From the NCBI RefSeq assembly GCF_041361465.1, contig NZ_JBGKAC010000001.1, positions 806,001-870,000 of the forward strand: 64,000 nucleotides of DNA, read 5' to 3'. Positions 25,309 through 34,347 of the stretch are shown here, piece by piece. The notes under the pieces were generated by a model. The model saw nothing but the letters and a program-made list of their open reading frames with translations. It was not told the DNA's origin and did not search any database. A program made the translations under genes and the position numbers. How positions within the stretch are numbered: position 1 is the first letter of the stretch; each line of letters begins with the position of its first letter. Origin of the DNA: Halobaculum sp. MBLA0143. GTDB taxonomy: Archaea; Halobacteriota; Halobacteria; Halobacteriales; Haloferacaceae.

Positions 25309-25722
25309 TCACTCCCGCACGACGACCGTGCCGAGCATCCCGGCAGTCTCGTGGGGGATACAGAAGTACGGGTAGCGGCCGGGCACCTGGAAGGTGTGTT
25401 CGTACGTCTCGCCGTTGACGATGACACCCCGGTTGTCGTCCCAGGCCTCGCGGGCGGCGGGCTCGGAGCCGAACTCGCCGGTGGCGAAGTAGTCGGCCGC
25501 GTCGGGAATCGACTCCTCGTAGGCCGTGACGGAGTGTGCACGGGTGGAGGTGTTGCGCCAGGCGACCGTCTCGCCGACGGAGACGGTGATCTCGGCGGGC
25601 CGGAACGCCTGTGCAGTCATCCCCACCTGGTAGTCGGCGTCGTCGTCCGGGCCGAGTCCGAGACAGCCGGCAGACAGGCTGGCGGCTCCGCCGACGGCCG
25701 CCAGGAGACGGCGTCGCTGCAT
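25309..25722 (-). CDS. halocyanin-like blue copper lipoprotein
   Basis: 137 residues. The N-terminus MQRRRLLAAVGGAASLSAGC has a twin-arginine signal and a lipobox (L-S-A-G-C22), so the protein is exported folded and lipid-anchored outside. The copper site is complete: His in RAHSV, then Cys and His in YFCIPHE and Met in AGM near the C-terminus. It probably carries electrons to or from a membrane oxidase; the ba3 oxidase lies 5 kb further right. Confidence 0.85.
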   Translation of the reverse strand: MQRRRLLAAVGGAASLSAGCLGLGPDDDADYQVGMTAQAFRPAEITVSVGETVAWRNTSTRAHSVTAYEESIPDAADYFATGEFGSEPAAREAWDDNRGVIVNGETYEHTFQVPGRYPYFCIPHETAGMLGTVVVRE

Positions 25723-25827
25723 ACCAGAGAGAGGAGTTCGACCGGTAAATGGGGCGCGGTCTCCCCCGGCGAGCGGGAGAGTCGCCAGATGGAAAGGGGT
25801 TTACCGCCGGTGACCGACCGGACGGGT

Positions 25828-26550
25828 ATGTCCCGCCCCCGGTTCCTGAGCCGGCTGGGCCTCGCCGACGCCGTCACGGTGACGAACGCCGTCGTGGGGC
25901 TGCTGGCGGCCGTCGCTGCCACCGTGGACACGGCGGTCGCGGCGCGGCTCGTCCTGTTGGCGGCCGTCGCCGACGGCTTGGACGGCGTGCTCGCCCGAAA
26001 GTTCGGGGGAACGGCCGTCGGTCCACACCTGGACTCGCTGGCGGACGTGGCCTCCTTCGGCGTCGCGCCGGCGTTGTTGGTCGTCGCGGTCGCGCTGCCG
26101 GCGTCGCCGGCCGCGTCACCGGGCGCCGCGGCGCCCGTCCTGGTCGTCGCGGCCGCCTACGTCGCGTTCGCGGTCGTCAGACTCGCCGTCTACACCGTCG
26201 AAGACGAGTCGGCGGCCACGACACACGGCGTCCAGACGACGCTGTCGGCGACGGTCGTCGCGGCGACGGTGTTGGCGGGCGTCGCCGGCCCGACGGTCCT
26301 GCTCGCGGCCGCGGCGGTGTTGGCGCCGGCGATGGTGACGCCCATCGCCTACCCGGACCTCCACGCGCAGGACGCGCTCGTGATGGGCGTGGTCCAGGCG
26401 GTCGCGGTGCTGGCGGGCGGTCGGGTCGGCGAGACGTTCGCGTTCGCGTTGTTGTTTCTGGCGGTAGGCTACGCCGTGCTCGGCCCGGCGTTCTACTGGC
26501 GGGAGACGGACGACGGCCCGGTCGCGGCAGACGAGACGGACGTACAGTGA
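25828..26550 (+). CDS. pssA: CDP-alcohol phosphatidyltransferase (archaetidylserine synthase type)
   Basis: 240 residues from the ATG at 25828. The complete CDP-alcohol transferase signature DG-x2-AR...G-x3-D-x3-D is present (DGVLARKFGG then GPHLDSLAD, about residues 53-74). Around it are six hydrophobic helices. The substrate by family is CDP-archaeol plus serine, making archaetidylserine. Haloarchaeal members of this kind are linked to archaeosortase protein sorting, but no archaeosortase is adjacent here. Confidence 0.85.
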   Translation: MSRPRFLSRLGLADAVTVTNAVVGLLAAVAATVDTAVAARLVLLAAVADGLDGVLARKFGGTAVGPHLDSLADVASFGVAPALLVVAVALPASPAASPGAAAPVLVVAAAYVAFAVVRLAVYTVEDESAATTHGVQTTLSATVVAATVLAGVAGPTVLLAAAAVLAPAMVTPIAYPDLHAQDALVMGVVQAVAVLAGGRVGETFAFALLFLAVGYAVLGPAFYWRETDDGPVAADETDVQ

Positions 26551-26616
26551 GCGACACGTGGAGACGGCGACAGCCGGCAGGAGACTTATGTCGGGCCCCG
26601 ACAACCGCCCGACGGA

Positions 26617-27915
26617 ATGGATCGTCCGCCCTCGCCGTCTCCCCGAGGAGTCGTCGCCGTCGCCCTCCTCCTCGTGGTCGCCGTGCCCGCTGTCGCGCCC
26701 GCCGTCGCCGCGCCGCCGCCAGATCCGATCTGTAGCGCGTGCGCCGGGTTCGAGACGGCCGCCGCAGACGCCGGGGTCCCCGTCGACCTCCGACACGCGA
26801 CGGCGACGGTGGCGCTCGCGCGGAACGGCACCGCGGCGTGGACGGTCAGACTCCGGGTCGACGACCGCTCGGCCCGGACGTTCGCCGCCGACCGGGAACT
26901 CCGTCGGAGCGTCGCTGCCGACGCCGTCACCGGTCGCGGACTCCCGTCCGTTCGAGCGCCCGTCCCGGGGTTGTCGACGAGCGTCTCGAACCAGACGGTC
27001 GTCGTCCGGTTCCGCGACCCGGACGCCGGCCGGCGGGAGGCGGGGCTGCTCGTGGCGACGTTCCTCCGGCCGACCGACGGAGTCGTCGTCGACGCCACCG
27101 ACCGCGTGCGGATCCGCGGACCGTCGGAGACGACGCTGTTGGCCGGCGGCGAGGCGGTCGACGCGGCCGTCGACGGCCGGCGCGTCACGCTCTCGGACCC
27201 CGGCCCGGCCGTCTCCCGGACGCTGCTCGTCTTCGGGCCACCGGACACACCCCCGGGCGTGGCGGCGGCTGCGACGACCGCGACGCTGTCGCCCGCGTGG
27301 CTCCGTGCCGTCGTCCGAGTCGGTCCGCTGCCGGCCGCAGTCGGGGCCGTGCTCGCGGCCGGGTTCGCCGTCGCCGTCTTCCGGGTCGGCGACCGAGACC
27401 GGACGGCGACGACAGTCGGCCGTCGACTCCTGATCGCCGTCGCCGTCGGGAGCGTGCCGCTGACGGTCGGGGTCGCCGGCGGTGGACTCCCGACGGAGCT
27501 GCTCGCCGCCGTCGGGCCGTACCTGGTGGTCGGACTGACCGCGTGGCGACGGCCGACCCGCCTCCGGTCGCGCGACGGGCTCGCGGCCGTGACGGTCGCC
27601 GGTGCCGCAGCGGCGTTCCTGATCGCCGTCGCCTGCCACGGGAGTGACCCGGGCCGTGCGCTGCGGGCGACCGGCCGCGTCGCCCCGGTGATCCTGGCGG
27701 CCGTCGCGGGCACCGCCCGGCGACGACTCACCACGCTCGCCGTCTGGGTCGTCGGCGCCGTCGTCGTGGTCGCGTCCTCCGTCGGGCCGGACGGCGGGAG
27801 CGGGCTGCTCGCGGTCGTCCTGACGGTCGTCGTCGCCGCCGGACTCGTCGCCGCCGTCCCGCTCGCCGTCGTCGCTGGCGCGGCTACTCCCCGGCGACAC
27901 GACGCGCGGTCCTGA
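26617..27915 (+). CDS. exported/membrane protein of unknown function
   Basis: 432 residues. It has a signal peptide (VVAVALLLVVAVPAVAPAVA) and then a C-x2-C pair (ICSACAGF) just after the cleavage region. An extracytoplasmic beta-rich domain of about 200 residues follows, then some seven hydrophobic helices (residues about 235-425). The domain resembles sugar-binding or sensor modules attached to membrane anchors but no family is recognised. The 3' end overlaps the convergent gene at 27884 by 32 bp. Confidence 0.65.
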   Translation: MDRPPSPSPRGVVAVALLLVVAVPAVAPAVAAPPPDPICSACAGFETAAADAGVPVDLRHATATVALARNGTAAWTVRLRVDDRSARTFAADRELRRSVAADAVTGRGLPSVRAPVPGLSTSVSNQTVVVRFRDPDAGRREAGLLVATFLRPTDGVVVDATDRVRIRGPSETTLLAGGEAVDAAVDGRRVTLSDPGPAVSRTLLVFGPPDTPPGVAAAATTATLSPAWLRAVVRVGPLPAAVGAVLAAGFAVAVFRVGDRDRTATTVGRRLLIAVAVGSVPLTVGVAGGGLPTELLAAVGPYLVVGLTAWRRPTRLRSRDGLAAVTVAGAAAAFLIAVACHGSDPGRALRATGRVAPVILAAVAGTARRRLTTLAVWVVGAVVVVASSVGPDGGSGLLAVVLTVVVAAGLVAAVPLAVVAGAATPRRHDARS

Positions 27916-28870
27916 CGTAGCGCCCGGCCAACGACCGGAACTGACCGAGGTAGGTTCCGTCGCGGAACTCCCCGTCCACCTCGGCGAGGCGGCCGTCGAA
28001 CGCCCGGCTGTCGATCCTGATCCCCTCCGTGGTGTACTCCGTCAGCGACTCCATCCCAGTCTCCGGGCTGGGCTCGTCGAACGCCACGTCGAACTGACCC
28101 ACCGGGAGCGGCCAGGAGCCGTCGACGGAGGCGTCCCACCGAGCGTACGCCACGGCGACTGCGGCGGTCGAGAGCGCCAGCCGGGCGTCCGCGACCGTGT
28201 CCAACGGCCCGGACAACGGGGTCAGCCGGTCGCCGGCGTCGACAGCGTCCGGCAGCACCTCGTCGTACGCCGACAGCACGCTCACCACGAGGTCCGCCCG
28301 TTGTGGGTTGGGAAACGCCGGGAGTCGGTCGTCGTCGACGGCGGAGGGGTCGGTCGTCTCGTAGCGCTGGTACAGGAACGCCCCCAACTCCAGGAGGTGG
28401 TCGCCGTACGGGATCATCACCGCACGGGTCTCCGTCTTCGTCTCCTGACGTTTCATCCGAGTGAGCGTGTCACGACACTCCGCGATCTCGTCGGCGAGTC
28501 GGTCGACCGTGTCGTACACCCGGCGACCGAGGGTGTACTTCCGAGCGACGTACTCGGCCAACAGATCCGCCGCCGTGTCGTACGGCTCCGGAAACGTCCC
28601 CATCGCCCCCAGCGAGCGGTTGAGATCGGCCAACACGTCGTCGTCCATCACCGTACTGTGTTGGAACCGCTCCCCGTGAGTGGCGAGGTTGATCCGGTCT
28701 GCGGCCGGCTCGAACAGGTCGTCCAGGTAGCCGAACGCCAGCCCGAAGTCGTCCGCGAGCTCGACTCCCATCACACGGGCGGTCGCCGGATCCGTCTCGT
28801 CGGTCACCGCGGCCGTCGGGGAGCTGTCGAGAAACCAACTGCCGGCGGCCGGGTCCGACTGGTCGTTCAT
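27884..28870 (-). CDS. haloarchaeal 329-residue-type protein, paralogue A
   Basis: 328 residues from the ATG at 28868-28870. A soluble, mostly helical protein. Shared with the next gene are blocks such as FPEPYDTAADLLAEYVARKY followed by TLGRR, a FLYQRYETTDPS helix, LPAFPNPQRA, and PSPETGMESLTEYTTEGI near the C-terminus. No metal or catalytic signature is visible. It lies at the far end of the leftward ba3 oxidase region. Function is unknown. Confidence 0.65.
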   Translation of the reverse strand: MNDQSDPAAGSWFLDSSPTAAVTDETDPATARVMGVELADDFGLAFGYLDDLFEPAADRINLATHGERFQHSTVMDDDVLADLNRSLGAMGTFPEPYDTAADLLAEYVARKYTLGRRVYDTVDRLADEIAECRDTLTRMKRQETKTETRAVMIPYGDHLLELGAFLYQRYETTDPSAVDDDRLPAFPNPQRADLVVSVLSAYDEVLPDAVDAGDRLTPLSGPLDTVADARLALSTAAVAVAYARWDASVDGSWPLPVGQFDVAFDEPSPETGMESLTEYTTEGIRIDSRAFDGRLAEVDGEFRDGTYLGQFRSLAGRYVRTARRVAGE

Positions 28871-29002
28871 TCGCTGTCGCCCGCTAACCGCCGCCCGGTC
28901 AAATGCCTCACGGTGCACCACTGGCCGAGGACCACCGGACGACGGCCGTCTCACCCGACCGAGACTCCGGATCTGTGTCGACACTGACAGATCGACGACC
29001 GG

Positions 29003-29992
29003 TCACGCCCCCGACATCTCACCGAGCACCTCCCGGTAGCGGTCGACGATCTGCCGGAACTGGTCGAGGTACGCGCCGTCGTGGAACCGGTCTGCGCTCT
29101 CCGCGAGCTTCTCGTCGAACGCCCGCAGGTCGTTGACGATTCCCTCCGTGCGGTACTCCGTCAGCGACTCCATCCCGGTCTCCGGGCTCGGTTCGCCGAA
29201 CTCCACGCGGTACTGGCCGACGTCCAACGGCCAGCAGGCGTCGACGGCGGCGTCCCACCGGGCGTAGAACACGGCCGCCCCGGCCCGCGCCAGCGTCTCC
29301 CGAGCGTCGGCGACGCCGTCGACGGGGCCGGGCGGCGCCGCGAGCAGGGTCTCCGTGGCTCCGGCCCGTGGGAGTGCCTGGTCGTACGCCGTCAATACCC
29401 TCCGGACGGCCTCCGCCCGTCGCGGGTTCGGGAACGCCGGTAGTTCTCCCGCCGCCAGCACGGTCGGCTCGAACGTCTCGTAGCGTTGGAACAGAAACGC
29501 GCCGAGCGTCGTCAGCTGTTCGCCCAGCGTGATCAACACCCCTCGGACCGCCTCCGCCGACTCCTGTTCGTCCAGCCGACTGAGCGACGACTGGCACAGC
29601 CGGAGCCGGCCGTCCAGCTCCCGGATGCGTTCGAACTCCCGGCGGCCGAGCGTGTACTTCCGGGCGACGTACTCGGTCAACAGGTCCGCCGGCGTGTCGT
29701 ACGGCTCCGGAAACGTCTCCATCGTCGCCAGGCCGTCGTCGAGTTCGTCCAACTCCGCCGGGTCGATCAGCCCGGTGTGACGCAGGCTGCCGCCGTGTGT
29801 CGACAGTCGGAGCCGACTCGCCGTCGGGCCGAACTGATCGTCCAGCCAGCCGTAGGTGAGCGCGAAGTCACCCCCGAGCTCGACCCCACTCACGCGGTCC
29901 GTCGCCGGGTCCGTCGTCTCCGGGAGCTCGGCCGTCGGATCCGCTTGGAGGAAGTCCGGCGGCGTCGCCCCACGCTCCCGGTCTGACGCCAT
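29003..29992 (-). CDS. haloarchaeal 329-residue-type protein, paralogue B
   Basis: 329 residues from the ATG at 29990-29992 and clearly paralogous to the gene at 27884. It repeats the FPEPYDTPADLLTEYVARKY block, LPAFPNPRRAE, YARWDAAVDACWPLDVGQY and PSPETGMESLTEYRTEGI. The two copies sit in tandem, 132 bp apart, and have diverged over their whole length, so the duplication is not recent. The proximity to the oxidase genes may be chance. Confidence 0.65.
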   Translation of the reverse strand: MASDRERGATPPDFLQADPTAELPETTDPATDRVSGVELGGDFALTYGWLDDQFGPTASRLRLSTHGGSLRHTGLIDPAELDELDDGLATMETFPEPYDTPADLLTEYVARKYTLGRREFERIRELDGRLRLCQSSLSRLDEQESAEAVRGVLITLGEQLTTLGAFLFQRYETFEPTVLAAGELPAFPNPRRAEAVRRVLTAYDQALPRAGATETLLAAPPGPVDGVADARETLARAGAAVFYARWDAAVDACWPLDVGQYRVEFGEPSPETGMESLTEYRTEGIVNDLRAFDEKLAESADRFHDGAYLDQFRQIVDRYREVLGEMSGA

Positions 29993-30042
29993 GTACTGCG
30001 GTTACGACGCCCCGGGTTTCGGTTTTCCGGTCGCGGCGACGG

Positions 30043-30615
30043 TCACCCCTCGATCGGCGGCCGTGCGACCGTCACCTCGCGGGCGACCGTCTCCGTGTCC
30101 TCGCGCAGGAGAGTGACGGCGACCCGGCGGGGCATCTCCCCGTTCGGCAGCCGCCAGGCACCCGTCACCACCCCGGTCTCGCCCGGTGGGATCGTTCCGG
30201 TGCTCGACTCCCCGGCGACGGTCGTCCCGTCGTACAGGGTCACGGTCCCGAGCCGGAGTTCGTGTGGTGTGTCCGTGGAGTTGTCCACCTGGACCCGGAG
30301 GAGGTACGTCCGGTCGGTCGCTCCGCGGACGACCGACCGAGCGACGGTCGCGGAGACGGCGGCCGCCGGGAGGAGCCCGTCGCCCTCTCCGACGGCGTCC
30401 CGGCCGGCCGTCGGGGTCGGAGTCCGCGTCGCCCCCGCGGCACCGCCGTCGTCACCGCCGAACAACGCGTCCACCGCCAGCCCGCCGAACGTGATCACCT
30501 CGATCACGACCGGGACGCCGAACGCCAGAGCCGCCACCCACTTCAGCAGCCGGCGGCGGTCCGTCTCCTCGCCGTACGCCCCCGTCGGCTCGTCTGCGTC
30601 GTCGTCTGTCGTCAT
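30043..30615 (-). CDS. membrane-anchored extracytoplasmic protein next to ba3 oxidase
   Basis: 190 residues. The N-terminus is acidic, then DRRRLLKWVAALAFGVPVVIEVITFGGLAVDALF forms an Arg-led membrane anchor (Tat-like or N-in anchor). A Thr/Pro-rich linker is followed by an immunoglobulin-like beta domain (YLLRVQVDNSTDTPHELRLG, GETGVVTGAWRLP). It starts 49 bp after the oxidase subunit I stop on the same strand, so it is likely part of that operon, perhaps an accessory or assembly factor. Confidence 0.65.
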   Translation of the reverse strand: MTTDDDADEPTGAYGEETDRRRLLKWVAALAFGVPVVIEVITFGGLAVDALFGGDDGGAAGATRTPTPTAGRDAVGEGDGLLPAAAVSATVARSVVRGATDRTYLLRVQVDNSTDTPHELRLGTVTLYDGTTVAGESSTGTIPPGETGVVTGAWRLPNGEMPRRVAVTLLREDTETVAREVTVARPPIEG

Positions 30616-30664
30616 CGGTGTCGTGTGTCGCGGGGTGACCCCGCAGCGTGTCGGGATCGGTCGG

Positions 30665-32437
30665 TCACACCGGGAACGGGACGCTACCCGGGCTCAACAG
30701 CCCGTCGGACAGCATCGAGTACAACGGCAGCCCGTAGGCGATGGCGACGAGGATGACCGCGATCCCGACCCACAGCTTCAGGTTGTCCAGCACGCGGGGG
30801 GAGTCTTCCGCGGTCGACATCGGCGTCGGTAGCTCTCCGTTGACGCGCAGCGACGCGTTCGGCGGGCTGGCGAACCAGGTCCAGGCCATCACCGCCAGGA
30901 ACATCGCGGCCGCGACGAACAGGAGCGTGCCGCCGACGGCGATCTGGATCTGCATCTCACCGACGCCGCCGACGACGGCGTCGTAGCTGAACTGCTGGTA
31001 CTCCGGCTCGGCCGTCCGGCGCGGGACGCCCGCCAGCCCGGCGCGGTGCATCGCGTTGCTCATCAGCACCATCCCGACGAACCAGACGTACGGCTGGACG
31101 GCCGCGACCCCGCGGAGCTTCAGCCGCTTGCCCGTGATCTGCGGGACGAGCCAGTACGACACCGCCATCAGCGTCAGCGCGAACGCCGTCCCGACGGTGA
31201 GGTGGAAGTGGCCCGGCACCCACAGCGTGTTGTGGATCAGGTAGTTGATGTTCATCCCGGCGTTGATCATGCCGGAGAAGCCGCCGGCGGCGAAGGCGAC
31301 CCCCGACAGCGCGATCCCGGAGAACGCCGGCCGGTGCCACGGCAGCGCCTTCAGCCAGCCGAAGTACCCCTCCCCGCCGCGCTGGCGGGCCCCGTGTTCC
31401 ATGCTGGCGACCACCGTGAACAGCGTCAGCAACGACGGCAACAGCAACAGCATCGTGTTCGTCATCGCTACGGCCTTGAACCCGGAGGCGATCCCGGGGT
31501 CGGTGTACTGGTGGTGGAAGCCGACCGGGGTCGACAGGATCAGGAACAACACGAACACGACACGCGCCAGCGGGTCGGAGAACAGCCGACCGCCGGCGAG
31601 CTTCGGCAACACCGTGTACCAGATCACGTACGCCGGCAACAGCCAGAAGTACACCACCGGGTGGCCGAAGTACCAGAACAGCGTCCGGGTGAGCAAGGGG
31701 TCGACCTTCGGGATCAGCCCCAGCGACCACGGGATCAGGAAGAACACGACGCTCACGGCCAGCCCCAGCGTCGAGATGTACCACATCAGCATCGTCGTCG
31801 TCACCATGAACGACTGGAGCGGGATGCGGGCGTCCGGGTTGGCCGACCGCCACTCGCGGTACTGGAGGAACCAGTCGACGCCGGCGACCCACGACCCGAC
31901 GATCAACAGCGCGGCACCGATGTAGAACAACGGGTGTGCCTGGAGCGGGGCGTAGAACGTGTAGAGCACGTCGGCGCTGGCCGGAATCTCGTCGATCAGG
32001 CCGGCGAGGATGGTGCCGCCGGCCAGCAGCGTGCCGAACGACATCGTGCCGACCCACGCCCAGGTGAGCCGTGGCCGCGTGGGCGAGACGCCGAGGCTCC
32101 TGGTGTTGGCCCAGTGGAACAGCCCGGTGATGCCGAACGTGGTGAACACGAGCGCCATCAGGACGCCGTGGCCGGTCAACAACGTGTAGTAGTCGCTCGA
32201 CGGCACGATCCGGAGCACGTCCGTGCGGTGGAGCGCCTGCATCAGCCCGAAGACCGCCCCACCGGCGAACGCCAGGAAGGAGACGGCAAACAGGACCCGC
32301 ACGGCCGCGGCGGCGTCCGGGAACCGGTCGACGAACGCCTGTCGACTGCTCGTGTCCTCGTGGTCTCCGTACGACTCCTCCGTGTCGGTCGGCGTCTCCG
32401 CCGGTGTGTCGACGTTGTCCGGGTGTTCAGTCGCCAT
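30665..32437 (-). CDS. cbaA: ba3-type haem-copper oxidase subunit I
   Basis: 590 residues with about 13 helices. Ligands are all present: low-spin haem His H90 (TGHG) and H412, CuB ligands H259 (in HPVVYFW, with Tyr Y263 for the cross-link), H308 and H309 (GFHHQY), and haem a3 His H410 (PGHFH). The K-channel-only B-family layout fits ba3 oxidases. It reduces oxygen at the cytoplasmic membrane. Its first codons overlap the end of subunit II by 11 bp. Confidence 0.95.
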   Translation of the reverse strand: MATEHPDNVDTPAETPTDTEESYGDHEDTSSRQAFVDRFPDAAAAVRVLFAVSFLAFAGGAVFGLMQALHRTDVLRIVPSSDYYTLLTGHGVLMALVFTTFGITGLFHWANTRSLGVSPTRPRLTWAWVGTMSFGTLLAGGTILAGLIDEIPASADVLYTFYAPLQAHPLFYIGAALLIVGSWVAGVDWFLQYREWRSANPDARIPLQSFMVTTTMLMWYISTLGLAVSVVFFLIPWSLGLIPKVDPLLTRTLFWYFGHPVVYFWLLPAYVIWYTVLPKLAGGRLFSDPLARVVFVLFLILSTPVGFHHQYTDPGIASGFKAVAMTNTMLLLLPSLLTLFTVVASMEHGARQRGGEGYFGWLKALPWHRPAFSGIALSGVAFAAGGFSGMINAGMNINYLIHNTLWVPGHFHLTVGTAFALTLMAVSYWLVPQITGKRLKLRGVAAVQPYVWFVGMVLMSNAMHRAGLAGVPRRTAEPEYQQFSYDAVVGGVGEMQIQIAVGGTLLFVAAAMFLAVMAWTWFASPPNASLRVNGELPTPMSTAEDSPRVLDNLKLWVGIAVILVAIAYGLPLYSMLSDGLLSPGSVPFPV

Positions 32438-32990
32438 CCGTCCCTCCCGACGCCGCCCGAGCGTCGCTCGTGTCGGGCTCGACGTCGAACTGTGACTGCG
32501 GCACCACCTCCAACGACCCCGCCATCGTGTGGTGGCCCGACCCGCAGTACTCGTGACAGACGATCCCGTAGCTCCCCGCCTCGTCGAAGGTGACGGAGAA
32601 CTCCGACACCTGTCCGGGGATCACCATCGTGTTGACGTTCGTGCCCGCGAGATTGAACCCGTGTGTCACGTCGGCGGAGGTGACGTGGAACGTCACCTGC
32701 TCGCCGGCGGGCACCTCGACCGCCTCGGCCGTGCCGGGCTCGAACAGGAACTGCCGCGCGACGACGTACACGTGGAGTCCGTCGTCCTCGCGGTACACAC
32801 CCGGCTCGCGGAAGTTGTCCATCCGGTCGAACTCACCGTCGGCGACGGCGGAGGCGTCGATCGTGCCGCCGGAGTCGTCGACCATCGCTACCCCCGGGCC
32901 GACGGCGCCGTAGACGATCGTGGCGACGAACGCCCCGATCAACAACAGCGCGGCCCCGAACCAGATCTTCTCGAATCTGTGTACGTGCAT
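32427..32990 (-). CDS. cbaB: ba3-type oxidase subunit II (CuA)
   Basis: 187 residues: one N-terminal membrane helix (about 10-32), then a cupredoxin domain outside the cell. CuA ligands are H110, C145, E147, C149, H153 and M156, the last five in VCHEYCGSGHHTM. It takes electrons from a halocyanin and passes them to subunit I. The gene starts four bases after the two-domain halocyanin gene ends, so all three are one operon. Confidence 0.95.
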   Translation of the reverse strand: MHVHRFEKIWFGAALLLIGAFVATIVYGAVGPGVAMVDDSGGTIDASAVADGEFDRMDNFREPGVYREDDGLHVYVVARQFLFEPGTAEAVEVPAGEQVTFHVTSADVTHGFNLAGTNVNTMVIPGQVSEFSVTFDEAGSYGIVCHEYCGSGHHTMAGSLEVVPQSQFDVEPDTSDARAASGGTDGD

Positions 32991-32994
32991 CGTG

Positions 32995-34188
32995 TCACCC
33001 CCCGATCGACGGTCCGGTGAGGAACTCGACGAAGTACATGAACACCCACAGCAGCCCGATCAACACGAAGTAACCGGCGACGAGCGCGGCCGTGCCGACC
33101 GGGTCGTAGTCGTCGTCGACCTCCCGGGCGTGTTCTTCGGCGGGCGCCTCGGTCGCGGTCCCGCCGGCGGCGGCCTCCTTGGCCGCCGAGATGTCCCTGT
33201 ACCCCGAGTACGCCTCACCGCCCAACACCGCGACGGCCGCCACCGTCGTGATCCCGCCGGCGAACAGGGCGAACCACCCCCGGAAGTCGCCCGGCATCGG
33301 GAGGACACCGCCGCCGGAGGCGGCCGCGCTGTCGCCGCCGTCACTGCCACCGCCGCCGATGTCCCCGACGACGATCGCGCCCTTCATCCCGAGTGCCCTG
33401 TGCGGCTGGCAGTAGTACGTGTACACCCCCGGCACCTCGAACGTGTGCGAGAAGGTGTGGCCGGCGTCGGCGACGAGTTCGCTCTCGAAGGTGCCGTCGG
33501 TGCCGACCACGTTGTGAGAGCCACCGTTCCCGTTCCACTCCCAGGCCACGGTCGTGCCCGGGGAGACGCGGACGGCGGCGGGTCCGAACCCGTACGGTCC
33601 GTCCCCGTTCTGGGCGCCGACGGTGACGCTCACGCCGTCGCTGCCGCGTTCGTCGACGGTGCCGTCGTAGTTGGCGACGTCGTCGAACCACCCCTCGTAG
33701 TTCGGCTCGGCGACGCTGCCGCCGGAGCCGTCGCCGGAGCCGACGACGACGGCACCCTTCATCCCGAGCGCCCGGTGTGGCCGACAGTAGTACTCGTACG
33801 TGCCCTCGGCCTCGAACGTGTGCGAGAAGGTGTGGCCGGCGTCGGCGACGAGTTCGCTCTCGAAGGCACCGTCCGTGTGGACGACGTTGTGAGAGCCACC
33901 GTTCCCGTTCCACTCCCAGGTCACGGTCGTCCCTGGGGAGACGCGAACGGCGGCGGGCCCGAACCCGTACGGTCCGTCCCCGTTCTGGACACCGACCTCG
34001 ACCGTGACCTCGTCGCGGCCGGTCCGGTCGGTGACTCCGTCGAAGTTGGAGACACCGTCGAACCACCCCCCGAAGTCCCTGCCGGACTGCGCGGCCGCGG
34101 GCTCGGCGGCACCCAGGAGTGCCACGGAGGCCGTCGCGCCGCCAGCCAGCACCTGCCGGCGGGTCGGTGTGCGTTCGATGCGTGACAT
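32995..34188 (-). CDS. two-domain halocyanin fused to C-terminal membrane helices
   Basis: 397 residues from the ATG at 34186-34188. A twin-arginine signal (TPTRRQVLAGG) leads to two blue-copper domains of about 125 residues. Each has the four copper ligands: H in GGSHNVV, then Cys, His and Met in YYCxPHRALGMKG. The domains are so alike in DNA (about 375-bp period) that a tandem duplication is evident. The C-terminus adds two membrane helices around residues 300-320 and 365-390. It is probably the electron donor built into the ba3 oxidase. Confidence 0.9.
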   Translation of the reverse strand: MSRIERTPTRRQVLAGGATASVALLGAAEPAAAQSGRDFGGWFDGVSNFDGVTDRTGRDEVTVEVGVQNGDGPYGFGPAAVRVSPGTTVTWEWNGNGGSHNVVHTDGAFESELVADAGHTFSHTFEAEGTYEYYCRPHRALGMKGAVVVGSGDGSGGSVAEPNYEGWFDDVANYDGTVDERGSDGVSVTVGAQNGDGPYGFGPAAVRVSPGTTVAWEWNGNGGSHNVVGTDGTFESELVADAGHTFSHTFEVPGVYTYYCQPHRALGMKGAIVVGDIGGGGSDGGDSAAASGGGVLPMPGDFRGWFALFAGGITTVAAVAVLGGEAYSGYRDISAAKEAAAGGTATEAPAEEHAREVDDDYDPVGTAALVAGYFVLIGLLWVFMYFVEFLTGPSIGG

Positions 34189-34214
34189 GTGATTCGGCGT
34201 TCTCCACACGCGCC

Positions 34215-34223
34215 GATAAGAGG
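34215..34223 (-). promoter_or_regulatory. TATA box of the ba3 oxidase operon
   Basis: Leftward CCTCTTATC, centred about 30 bp before the ATG at 34188, placing transcription start within a few bases of that ATG. Confidence 0.55.
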
Positions 34224-34347
34224 GTCGAGCGGTTCCCAATCAGTAGGAAGCGGGGCGTTCGAGCGTCCCAGACGACGGGAGCCGCCCGCCGTCGGCGGAC
34301 GCCGACGGTCGAAGGAGGCAAATGTCGGCTCCCCGTAGCAGGCAGGG

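Noticed and set aside
25828-26550. Archaeosortase system
   Set aside because: Only the archaetidylserine synthase-like gene is present; no archaeosortase or PGF-CTERM substrate is seen next to it.
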